Positions 1 through 8,212 of a DNA stretch of 8,212 bases are shown here, one piece after another (positions within the stretch are counted from its first letter, which is position 1; each line of letters opens with the position of its first letter). The stretch is from Melaminivora alkalimesophila. Lineage in GTDB: Bacteria; Pseudomonadota; Gammaproteobacteria; Burkholderiales; Burkholderiaceae_C. Below the pieces are notes generated by a model. That model worked only from the letters and a program-made list of their open reading frames with translations, did not search any database and was not told the DNA's origin. The translations under genes and the position numbers were made by a program. The stretch covers positions 1 to 8,212 of the forward strand of contig NZ_ALEE01000398.1 of the NCBI RefSeq assembly GCF_000282995.1, given 5' to 3'.

Positions 1-57
1 TGGTACGGCCTATGGGGAGCAGGTCAGGCGCAACCCGTTGATTAAATTGGGGAATTC

Positions 58-131
58 TGGAGCGGGCGATGGGAATCGAACCCACGTCTTGAGCTTGGGA
101 AGCTCAGGTCCTGCCATTGAACGACGCCCGC
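58..131 (-). tRNA. tRNA-Gly, anticodon CCC
   Basis: Read on the minus strand, this folds as a complete cloverleaf. The acceptor stem pairs GCGGGCG (131 down to 125) with CGCCCGC (68 down to 62), followed by discriminator U (61) and an encoded CCA (60-58). The anticodon stem TGAGC/GCTCA encloses the seven-base loop TTCCCAA, so the anticodon is CCC (positions 99-97), which reads GGG glycine codons. The T arm carries GGTTCGATTCC. Length is 74 with CCA, normal for tRNA-Gly. The plus-strand translation across it gives the peptide GDGNRTH, a familiar artefact of reading the antisense of a tRNA. It lies 58 bases downstream of gabD on the same strand. Its 3' end faces the left edge, and I see no clear terminator in the 57 bases that follow. 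Confidence 0.97.
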
Positions 132-133
132 TC

Positions 134-158
134 AAAAGGGCTGGCAGCGCAGCCCCTT
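134..158 (-). terminator. hairpin between gabD and tRNA-Gly, possible weak terminator
   Basis: In the minus-strand transcript AAGGGGCTG (158-150) pairs with CAGCCCTTT (143-135) around a six-base loop, a nine-pair stem with one G-U wobble. The wobble forms only in the minus-strand RNA; in plus-strand RNA the same position is an A/C mismatch, which favours function on this strand. The following U run is short (the TTTT at 137-134 is mostly in the stem). It could end the gabD transcript or simply fold within the tRNA leader. Confidence 0.35.
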
Positions 159-167
159 GCAGACCGC

Positions 168-173
168 ATTCTA
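168..173 (-). promoter_or_regulatory. possible -10 box for tRNA-Gly
   Basis: On the minus strand the hexamer TAGAAT in the context GCTAGAATGCGG matches five of six bases of the sigma-70 -10 consensus. It would start transcription about 30 bases before the tRNA 5' end, a reasonable leader for RNase P processing. No convincing -35 hexamer is seen 16-18 bases upstream, where the sequence is the end of gabD. The call rests on the single hexamer and its position. Confidence 0.4.
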
Positions 174-189
174 GCCCGGAGCAGCGCAA

Positions 190-1674
190 CTACAGTCCGC
201 CCAGGCAGAGATATTTCAGCTCCACGTATTCCTCGATCCCGTGGCTGGAGCCCTCGCGCCCCAGGCCGGACTGCTTGACGCCCCCAAACGGCACCTGCTC
301 GCTGGAGATCAGTCCCACGTTCACCCCGACCATGCCCGCTTCCAGCGCCTCGCTGACGCGGATGATGCGTGCCATGTCGCGGGCGTAGAAATAACTTGCA
401 AGGCCGAACTCGGTGGCGTTGGCGGCAGCGATCGCCTCTTCCTCCGTCTTGAAGCGGACAATCGGCGCCAGCGGCCCGAAGGTCTCCTCGCGCGCGAACA
501 GCATTCCCGCGGTGGCGTCGGCGAGCACCGTGGGCTCGAAGAATTGCCCCGAACCCAGCTCCGGCAAGGGCTTGCCGCCGGTGACGATGCGCGCGCCCTT
601 GGCCACGGCGTCCTCCAGGTGGCGCTTCACCTTCTCCACCGCCGCCGGCTCGATCAGCGGGCCGATCGCCACGCCTTCCTCGAAGCCATTGCCCACCCTG
701 GCCTGCTGCACGCGTGCGGCGAACTTCTCGACGAATTCGTCGTACACGCCCTCCTGTACGTAGAAGCGGTTGGTGCACACGCAAGTCTGGCCGGCGTTGC
801 GGTACTTGCTGGCAAAGGCGCCTTCCACCGCCGCGTCCACGTCGGCATCGTCGAACACCAGGAAGGGCGCGTTGCCGCCCAGCTCCAGAGACAGCTTCTT
901 GATAGTGGGAGCGCACTGCTTCATCAGGATGCGCCCGACCTCGGTGGAGCCGGTGAACGACAGGTGGCGCACGTGCTCGCTCTCGCACAGCACGCGGCCC
1001 ACGCCGGCTGCGTCGTCGCTCGTCACCACGTTCAGCACGCCCGCCGGAATGCCCGCGCGCAGCGCCAGCTCGGCCGCCGCCAGCGCCGTCAGCGGCGTGA
1101 GCTCCGCCGGCTTGACGACCACCGTGCAGCCGGCGGCGATGGCGGGCGCCACCTTGCGCGTGATCATGGCCAGCGGAAAATTCCAGGGCGTGATGGCGGC
1201 GCACACGCCGATGGGCTGGCGCAGCACCAAAAGGCGCCGGTCGTTCTGAAAGTGCGGCAGCACCTCGCCGTTCACGCGCTTGGCTTCCTCGGCGAACCAT
1301 TCCACGAAACTCGCGCCATAGGCGACTTCGCCGCGCGCCTCGGCCAGCGGCTTGCCGCCCTCGGCGGTGATCAGGCGGGCCAGGTCTTCCTGGTGCTGCA
1401 CCAGCAGCTCGAACCACCGGCGCAGCAGCTGGCTGCGCTCCTTGGCCGGGCGCGTGCGCCACGCGGGCAGGGCCTCACAGGCGGCGTCGATGGCGTGCCG
1501 TGCCTCGCGCGGGCCGAGGTTGGCAACGTCGGCAAGCCTGTCGCCCGTGGCCGGGTCGTGCACCGCAAAGCGCGCGCCACCGGCGAACCACTGGCCGCCC
1601 AGCAGGGCGTCGGTCCGCAGGAGCTGTGCGTCTTCGAGCAGGGCGAGGGGAGAGGAGGTCTTCTGGCTGTCCAT
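190..1674 (-). CDS. gabD: succinate-semialdehyde dehydrogenase (GabD, ALDH family)
   Basis: A cytosolic aldehyde dehydrogenase of 494 residues that oxidises succinate semialdehyde to succinate, the last step of GABA catabolism feeding the TCA cycle. The Rossmann-type NAD(P) domain holds PWNFP (163-167), KPAE (188-191) and FTGSTEVG (240-247). The catalytic general base is Glu264 in LELGG and the nucleophile is Cys298 in NAGQTCVC. Cys300 gives the CVC pair known as a redox switch in human SSADH. Arg173, Arg292 and Ser469 fall where the family binds the substrate carboxylate. The C-terminal run SGLGREGS is the usual GabD signature. The ATG at 1674 is preceded by CGGAG at good spacing, and the length fits the family (about 480-490). 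The open frame continues far upstream, antisense to alaS, but this is not coding. KPAE in place of the E. coli KPAS suggests NAD preference. The gene is monocistronic or read through into tRNA-Gly, and is divergent from alaS. Aldehyde substrate range beyond SSA cannot be judged. Confidence 0.94.
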   Translation of the reverse strand: MDSQKTSSPLALLEDAQLLRTDALLGGQWFAGGARFAVHDPATGDRLADVANLGPREARHAIDAACEALPAWRTRPAKERSQLLRRWFELLVQHQEDLARLITAEGGKPLAEARGEVAYGASFVEWFAEEAKRVNGEVLPHFQNDRRLLVLRQPIGVCAAITPWNFPLAMITRKVAPAIAAGCTVVVKPAELTPLTALAAAELALRAGIPAGVLNVVTSDDAAGVGRVLCESEHVRHLSFTGSTEVGRILMKQCAPTIKKLSLELGGNAPFLVFDDADVDAAVEGAFASKYRNAGQTCVCTNRFYVQEGVYDEFVEKFAARVQQARVGNGFEEGVAIGPLIEPAAVEKVKRHLEDAVAKGARIVTGGKPLPELGSGQFFEPTVLADATAGMLFAREETFGPLAPIVRFKTEEEAIAAANATEFGLASYFYARDMARIIRVSEALEAGMVGVNVGLISSEQVPFGGVKQSGLGREGSSHGIEEYVELKYLCLGGL

Positions 1675-1724
1675 GGCGTGGCTCCGCAAGGTCGTGGCGA
1701 CGAGAAAGAGGGCGCAGGAACCCC

Positions 1725-1730
1725 AGCATA
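1725..1730 (-). promoter_or_regulatory. possible -10 box for gabD
   Basis: On the minus strand TATGCT, in GCTATGCTGGGG, lies about 50 bases before the gabD ATG and matches four of six -10 consensus bases. No recognisable -35 element accompanies it. It is the best candidate in the divergent region for the gabD direction, but the support is weak. Confidence 0.25.
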
Positions 1731-1778
1731 GCGCCGCTGCGCCTGGCGGGGGCGGCGTCGCTGGAAGGCCGCAAAACC

Positions 1779-1784
1779 TATAAT
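1779..1784 (+). promoter_or_regulatory. -10 box of the alaS promoter
   Basis: A perfect TATAAT stands in the only AT-rich patch (AAAACCTATAATTG) of an otherwise very GC-rich divergent region. Transcription would start near 1791 and give a leader of about 64 bases to the alaS ATG at 1855. The -35 position (about 1756-1761) reads CGTCGC and does not match consensus, so strength must come from the -10 or from an activator. Confidence 0.6.
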
Positions 1785-1854
1785 TGCCGGTTGCCCCGCG
1801 CGTGGCCGCGCCGCGCCTTCCGAAGCGCCTGCGCCCCCCAACCTGAAAAGCCCC

Positions 1855-4479
<2,625 letters not shown>

Positions 4480-4490
4480 TGCAGCGGTGG

Positions 4491-4519
4491 CGGCTGGGGG
4501 CCGGGGCGCCCCGCAGCCG
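4491..4519. terminator. GC-rich hairpin between convergent genes
   Basis: CGGCTG (4491-4496) plus GGGG pairs with CCCC plus CAGCCG (4509-4519), ten pairs with one bulged G (4513) and an eight-base loop. It nearly fills the 40-base gap between the alaS stop and the end of the diguanylate cyclase gene and abuts the cyclase stop codon. It would form in RNA from either strand. No U run follows on either side, so it is not a canonical intrinsic terminator. It could protect 3' ends or pause polymerase. Confidence 0.4.
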
Positions 4520-5515
4520 TCAGAACAGCTCGACCTCGTCGTGCTCGATCTTTCGGCCGAGCGCGCCGCTGTCGACCAGGTCGCCGTGGAAGCACACGCG
4601 GTCGCGGCCGTTTTCCTTGGCGTAGTAGAGCGCCTGGTCGGCCCGGCCGAGGATCTCCACCGGCGCGCCGCCGTGCGCCGCGGCAAAGCCGATGCTGACC
4701 GTGATGTGGCCGATCTGCGGGAAGGGGTGGGCCGCGATGCCCTGGCGCAGCCGCTCCAGCGCGCTGCGCGCCTGCTCCAGCGTGGCCGAGCGCAGCAGCA
4801 CGACGAACTCCTCGCCACCGAAGCGGAAGATCCGGTCCTGCGTGCGAAACTGGCTGCGCAGCTGGTTCGCCACCAGGATCAGCACCTCGTCGCCATACAG
4901 GTGGCCGAAGCGGTCGTTGACCCGCTTGAAGTGGTCGATGTCGATGACCGCCAGCCAGTTGCTCGCCGCCTCCGTGGTGGCCCGTTTGAAGGACTGGCGC
5001 GCGAACTGCTCGTCGAAGGTCTTGCGATTGAGCAGGCCCGTGAGGGCGTCGCGCTCGCTGTAGTCGAGCAGGCTCTGGTAGTTCTGGTAGACCAGGAACA
5101 CGCCGGTGATCACGTCGCGCTGGTGCCGGGAGAAGCGGCGCGGCTGGGAAATCTCCAGGCAGGCATGGGCGCGTTCGCCCAGCCAGACCGGCAGCCACAG
5201 GATGTGCGCGCCCGGGGCGCTGCGCTCGGTGCTCTTGCCCTCTTGGCCGATGCACTGGTGCAGCTCGGGCATGCTGGTCAGCAGCACGGCGCTCGGGTCT
5301 TCGCAGGCCTCCAGGGGGCTGGAGACGACCCGCGCGCAGCCCTCGGTCCAGCTGCGTGGGCGCACCCAGGTCCGGCCGCGGTGCGCGAAGATCTCCAGGG
5401 CGCGCACGCGCACGTCGCGACCCTGCTGCACCAGTGTGGACAGAACCGACACTTCCAGCATCAGGTGGTCGCGGTGGGCGGTCATCTCGGCCAGGTTCTG
5501 CAGCAGGGGTTTCAT
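4520..5515 (-). CDS. diguanylate cyclase with N-terminal GAF-like domain
   Basis: A 331-residue protein predicted to make c-di-GMP from two GTP. The C-terminal GGDEF domain (about 150-310) begins with the usual [13 protein letters not shown] (155-167). It has the metal and GTP residues of [11 protein letters not shown] (191-201), YGDE (207-210) and the active-site loop GGEEF (233-237), so it looks active. An RxxD inhibitory site, RTQD (224-227), lies exactly five residues before GGEEF, which predicts product inhibition. Residues about 20-150 resemble a GAF sensor domain (inference from pattern only), with four cysteines (60, 71, 88, 119). No membrane segment or signal peptide is seen, so it should be cytosolic. 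A short acidic tail ends EVELF. The ATG at 5515 has only AGAGAAG as a weak ribosome site; Met11 is an alternative start. It lies 43 bases after trmB on the same strand and may be the last gene of that operon. The ligand sensed and the controlled output are not visible. Confidence 0.92.
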   Translation of the reverse strand: MKPLLQNLAEMTAHRDHLMLEVSVLSTLVQQGRDVRVRALEIFAHRGRTWVRPRSWTEGCARVVSSPLEACEDPSAVLLTSMPELHQCIGQEGKSTERSAPGAHILWLPVWLGERAHACLEISQPRRFSRHQRDVITGVFLVYQNYQSLLDYSERDALTGLLNRKTFDEQFARQSFKRATTEAASNWLAVIDIDHFKRVNDRFGHLYGDEVLILVANQLRSQFRTQDRIFRFGGEEFVVLLRSATLEQARSALERLRQGIAAHPFPQIGHITVSIGFAAAHGGAPVEILGRADQALYYAKENGRDRVCFHGDLVDSGALGRKIEHDEVELF

Positions 5516-5554
5516 GGCGGACGACTTCTCTGGAGGAGGACAGGAAGGCGGGCG

Positions 5555-5570
5555 CCGCTCAATCGAGCGG
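5555..5570 (-). other. small hairpin over the trmB stop codon
   Basis: CCGCTC and GAGCGG form a perfect six-pair stem around the four bases GATT, with the trmB TGA inside. No U run follows, so it is unlikely to be an efficient terminator, but it could reduce readthrough into the diguanylate cyclase gene. Confidence 0.25.
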
Positions 5571-6317
5571 GCGGCGCGTGAACACGAGGTCCCACACGCC
5601 GTGCCCGAGGCGCAGGCCGCGGTTCTCGAACTTCGTGAGCGGACGGTAGCCGGGCCGGGGGGCGTAGCCGTCGGCCGTGTTGACCAGCCGCGGCTCGCCG
5701 CCCAGGACCTCGAGCATCTGCTCGGCGTAGGGCTGCCAGTCGGTGGCGCAATGCAGGTAGCCGCCGGGCTTGAGGCGGTCGGCCAGGCGCGCCACCAGCG
5801 GGGGCTGGATCAGACGGCGCTTGTTGTGGCGCTTCTTGTGCCACGGGTCGGGAAAGAAGATGTGCACGCCGTCGAGCGAGGCGGGCGCCAGCATGTGTTC
5901 GAGCACCTCGACGGCGTCGTGCTGCAGGATGCGGATGTTGGTCAGCCCCAGCTCGCCGATGCGCTTGAGCAGCGCCCCGACGCCGGGCTCGTGCACTTCG
6001 CAGCACAGGAAGTCGTCCTGCGGGCGCAGCTGGGCGATGTGGGCCGTGGCCTCGCCCATGCCGAAGCCGATCTCCAGGATCAAGGGGGCGCTGCGCCCGA
6101 AAGCGGCGGCCGCGTCCAGGGGGCGAGGGGCGTAGTCGAGCACGAAGCGCGGCCCCAGCTCCTCCAGCGCGCGCGACTGGCCGCTGGTGGTCCGCCCGGC
6201 GCGCCGCACGTAGCTGCGGATGCCTTTCGGGTGGGCCACGCCGGCAGGCGTGCCGCCGCCCGAGGAGGGTGAGGCGGCGAAATCCTGGCAAGAAGAGGGC
6301 GGGGGCGGGTTTTGCAT
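5559..6317 (-). CDS. trmB: tRNA (guanine-N7-)-methyltransferase
   Basis: A SAM-dependent enzyme of 252 residues that forms m7G at position 46 of the tRNA variable loop. After a proline/serine/glycine-rich N-terminal extension (about 1-30), it shows the family start [15 protein letters not shown] (33-47). The SAM-binding loop is [11 protein letters not shown] (81-91), followed by [11 protein letters not shown] (107-117) and HDAVEVL (133-139). The signature [14 protein letters not shown] (155-168) and the C-terminal TKFENRG (228-234) and GHGVWDL (238-244) complete the family pattern. It is slightly longer than E. coli TrmB (239) because of the N-terminal extension. The ATG at 6317 shares its A with the gluQ TGA (TGATG), which both fixes the start and indicates coupled translation. 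An in-frame GTG lies one codon upstream and cannot be excluded. There is no good ribosome site of its own. Confidence 0.96.
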   Translation of the reverse strand: MQNPPPPSSCQDFAASPSSGGGTPAGVAHPKGIRSYVRRAGRTTSGQSRALEELGPRFVLDYAPRPLDAAAAFGRSAPLILEIGFGMGEATAHIAQLRPQDDFLCCEVHEPGVGALLKRIGELGLTNIRILQHDAVEVLEHMLAPASLDGVHIFFPDPWHKKRHNKRRLIQPPLVARLADRLKPGGYLHCATDWQPYAEQMLEVLGGEPRLVNTADGYAPRPGYRPLTKFENRGLRLGHGVWDLVFTRRPLD

Positions 6318-7276
6318 CACGGCGGGAAATTGTAGATTCTCGCCCAAGCGCGCACCCATAGGGCAAGTACCTGAGACAGGGTCCGCCCGGCGGGGGCTGG
6401 GGGCAGGCCCAACACCCGGGCTGCGGCGCCCAGCGCGTCCAGGGGGCGGCGCTCGTCGATCGGGGGCGCGCCGTGCTGCTTGGACAGCTTCTCGCCATCG
6501 GCGCCACGCACCAGCGGCGTGTGCAGGTAGTGCGGCATCGGAAGCCCCAGCGCCGACTGCAGCAGCATCTGGCGCGGCGTGTTGTCCGCCAGATCCTCGC
6601 CGCGCACGACGTGCGTGACGCCCTGGTCGGCGTCGTCCACCACCACCGCGAGCTGATACGACCACAAGCCATCGGCGCGGCGCAGCACGAAATCGCCCAC
6701 CTCGCGCGCCACGTCCTGCTGCATCATGCCCAGCCGCCGGTCGCGCCAGCGCACGCCGCCAGTGGTCAGCACGGGCCCGCGGGCGGCCTGGCCCTCCGCC
6801 GAAGCCGCGGGCGGCAGACCCGCCTGCCAGCGCTCTGCATGGAAGCGCCAGGCACGCGCCGGGCGTCCGGCCAGGCCGGCGCGGCAGGTGCCGGGGTAGG
6901 GGCGTTCGGTGTGGCGCTCGTGCTCCAGCCCGCGCGCGGCGAGTGCGGCGTCGATGTCGCGCCGGGTACAGGCGCAGGGGTAGGCCAGTTTTCGCGCAAT
7001 GCAGTCATCGAGCACCTGCTGGTAGCGGGCACTGCGGCGGGACTGGTAGAGCGGCGGCCCGTCCGGCTGGAGCCCGCAGGCTGCGAGCTGGGCGAGGATG
7101 CGCTCGGCGGCCTCCTGGCGGCAGCGCGGCGTGTCCACATCCTCGATGCGCACCAGCCAGCGCCCGCCGGCGGCGCGCGCATCCAGCCAGCTCGCCAGGG
7201 CGGCCACCAGCGAGCCCGCGTGCAGGGGGCCGGTGGGCGAGGGCGCGAAGCGGCCGACGTAGGGGGCAGCCGTCAA
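6317..7276 (-). CDS. gluQ: glutamyl-Q tRNA(Asp) synthetase
   Basis: A paralogue of the glutamyl-tRNA synthetase catalytic core (319 residues; E. coli GluQ about 300) without the anticodon-binding domain. It activates glutamate and attaches it to queuosine at position 34 of tRNA-Asp. The N terminus [18 protein letters not shown] (6-23) holds the class I HIGH-like motif. RIEDVDTPR (43-51) binds glutamate. Cys101, Cys103, Tyr127 and Cys131 are the likely zinc ligands (CAC and YPGTC). The KMSKS-like loop is KLSKQ (263-267). A glycine/alanine-rich stretch (about 151-172) looks like a loop insertion. No ATG or GTG fits; the best start is TTG at 7276, whose last two bases are the first two of the FAD gene's TGA stop (TTGA). 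This mirrors the TGATG junction with trmB at the other end. Function needs queuosine synthesis genes, which are outside the window. Confidence 0.94.
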   Translation of the reverse strand: MTAAPYVGRFAPSPTGPLHAGSLVAALASWLDARAAGGRWLVRIEDVDTPRCRQEAAERILAQLAACGLQPDGPPLYQSRRSARYQQVLDDCIARKLAYPCACTRRDIDAALAARGLEHERHTERPYPGTCRAGLAGRPARAWRFHAERWQAGLPPAASAEGQAARGPVLTTGGVRWRDRRLGMMQQDVAREVGDFVLRRADGLWSYQLAVVVDDADQGVTHVVRGEDLADNTPRQMLLQSALGLPMPHYLHTPLVRGADGEKLSKQHGAPPIDERRPLDALGAAARVLGLPPAPAGRTLSQVLALWVRAWARIYNFPP

Positions 7277-8212
7277 AGCACGGCCAGGGCCAGCGACAGG
7301 CCCGACACGAAGGCATCCTCCAGCCGATGCCCGAGGCACCAGTCGCCGCAGGCGCCCAGGCCGCTGTCCGGGTCCCACACAAAAGGTTGACCGAGCGGGC
7401 TCTGTGTCTGCGCATGCGGCCAGCAGCGCACCTGGCTGTGCGTGGGCGTGGCGTGGATGCCGGTGATTTCTGCGAAGGCGCGCGTGAGCTTGGCGCGGAT
7501 GCGGGCGTGATCGTCGTGCAGGTGCTCGCGCGACCAGGCGGGCGAGGCCTGCACGGTCCAGCGTTCGATCTGCGTGCGCCCCGGCTTGGAGGATTCGCGC
7601 GCCAGCCAGGCGACGCGGTGGTGCGTGCTGCGCGCGGCGTTCCACTGTGGGCCGAGCGTGACCAGCCCGGGCCGCACGGCCTGGGCGAAGGCCAGCATCA
7701 GCGTCCAGCACGGCGCGATCTGCACGTCCGCCAAGGCCTCCACCCAGGCGGGCGCCACGCCGCACTCCGTCAGCAGCGCCTGCGTGAGCGGCGCAGGCAG
7801 GGCAAAGAGCACGCCGTCGAAGCCGGCGAAGGTGCGCATCGAGCCGTCCACCGCGGTGGTGCGCAGCTGCCAGGCGCGCGGGCGCATCGGGTCGTGCTCC
7901 AGCCGTGTGACGGCGGTGCCCAGGTGCAGGCGGCCCTCGGCCGCCAGCGGCTCACTCCAGGCCTGCACCAGCGCGTCCATGGTCGGACTCGCGACCCAGT
8001 GCGCCTCGCCCGGCGGCGGGGCGACCGCCGCCACCCGGCCACTGGCGTCGAGCACGCGCACGGTGCTCACACTCCAGCGGCGCACCAGCGTCGGGACGGT
8101 GTCGAGCGCCTGCTGAAAGCGCGCGTCGCGCACGGTGAAATACTGCGCACCGGCGTCGAAGCTGCCGTAGGTCGTGTCCAGCGAACCGGTGCGGCCGCCG
8201 GCCCTCGGCAGG
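7273..8212 (-). CDS. FAD-dependent amine oxidase/renalase-like protein, 5' end outside window
   Basis: The frame is open to the right edge, so the N terminus is missing; 312 residues are visible. It matches the pattern of predicted NAD/FAD-dependent oxidoreductases related to renalase (COG3380-like, by recognition only). Near the cut end, GGR (visible residues 5-7) is followed by [15 protein letters not shown] (15-29), the most conserved block of the family. The C-terminal FAD-binding part reads [16 protein letters not shown] (about 289-304). The GxGxxG dinucleotide fold that should come first is beyond the edge. Most relatives have His in FDHGAQYF; here it is Ala. A GTG at 8133 could be mistaken for the start, but the conserved residues before it show that it is internal. 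The substrate of the bacterial family is not well established. The stop overlaps the gluQ TTG, so the gene is co-transcribed with gluQ and trmB. Confidence 0.85.
   Translation of the reverse strand, partial: LPRAGGRTGSLDTTYGSFDAGAQYFTVRDARFQQALDTVPTLVRRWSVSTVRVLDASGRVAAVAPPPGEAHWVASPTMDALVQAWSEPLAAEGRLHLGTAVTRLEHDPMRPRAWQLRTTAVDGSMRTFAGFDGVLFALPAPLTQALLTECGVAPAWVEALADVQIAPCWTLMLAFAQAVRPGLVTLGPQWNAARSTHHRVAWLARESSKPGRTQIERWTVQASPAWSREHLHDDHARIRAKLTRAFAEITGIHATPTHSQVRCWPHAQTQSPLGQPFVWDPDSGLGACGDWCLGHRLEDAFVSGLSLALAVL

Noticed and set aside
1..388. Plus-strand open frame containing the peptide GDGNRTH
   Set aside because: This is the antisense translation of the tRNA-Gly gene followed by the antisense of gabD; the peptide is a known annotation artefact.
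241..1731. Long plus-strand open frame of nearly 500 codons
   Set aside because: It lies entirely opposite gabD and its upstream region, has no recognisable motif, and is rich in His, Gln, Arg and Ala like other shadow frames here.
1675..1854. Possible riboswitch or leader peptide in the gabD/alaS spacer
   Set aside because: The alaS leader is only about 64 bases and shows no recognisable aptamer, T-box element or alanine-rich leader peptide.
5516..5545. CCTCCTCC on the minus strand before the cyclase, resembling an anti-Shine-Dalgarno sequence
   Set aside because: Short GC-rich match with no partner sequence near the start codon; likely chance.
5106..6272. Plus-strand open frame across the cyclase/trmB junction
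   Set aside because: It runs antisense to two well-supported genes and has no family resemblance.
6329..6334. TACAAT on the minus strand just before trmB, resembling a -10 box
   Set aside because: It is coding sequence at the end of gluQ, only 11 bases before the trmB ATG, and would give an almost leaderless transcript; the TGATG coupling explains trmB expression better.
7273..8133. Complete FAD gene starting at the GTG at 8133
   Set aside because: Conserved residues GGR and [12 protein letters not shown] are encoded in frame upstream of that GTG up to the window edge, so the gene is truncated by the window and the GTG is internal.

Overview
The window is GC-rich chromosomal DNA that reads like a betaproteobacterium of the Comamonadaceae (Acidovorax/Alicycliphilus type). 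That placement is an inference from base composition, codon use and the close fit of the AlaS and TrmB proteins to that group as remembered; no search was run. Nothing looks like an insertion sequence, prophage, CRISPR array or defence island. This is mostly core housekeeping DNA, and I do not see a clearly new system in it.

Layout from left to right. A tRNA-Gly gene with anticodon CCC lies on the minus strand at the left edge (58-131). Upstream of it on the same strand is gabD, succinate-semialdehyde dehydrogenase (190-1674). A 180-base divergent intergenic region (1675-1854) carries a clear TATAAT box and separates gabD from alaS, alanyl-tRNA synthetase, on the plus strand (1855-4479). alaS converges on a minus-strand block across only 40 bases, which hold a strong GC hairpin. 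In transcription order, from right to left, that block is a 5'-truncated FAD-dependent amine-oxidase/renalase-like protein (7273-8212, running off the right edge), gluQ (6317-7276), trmB (5559-6317) and a GAF-like/GGDEF diguanylate cyclase (4520-5515).

The first three minus-strand genes overlap by a few bases at each junction (TTGA between the FAD gene and gluQ, TGATG between gluQ and trmB). They are therefore almost certainly one transcript with coupled translation. The diguanylate cyclase follows 43 bases after trmB and may be the last gene of the same operon.

Four loci concern tRNA: the tRNA-Gly gene itself, AlaS (charges tRNA-Ala, with an editing site), TrmB (m7G46 in tRNAs) and GluQ (glutamylates queuosine in the tRNA-Asp anticodon). 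GabD belongs to GABA/succinate-semialdehyde catabolism and the cyclase to c-di-GMP signalling. Points worth a second look are the coupling of an FAD oxidoreductase to two tRNA-modifying enzymes, the cyclase at the end of that block, a residue in GabD that suggests NAD rather than NADP preference, and conflicting promoter and hairpin signals in front of the tRNA gene.
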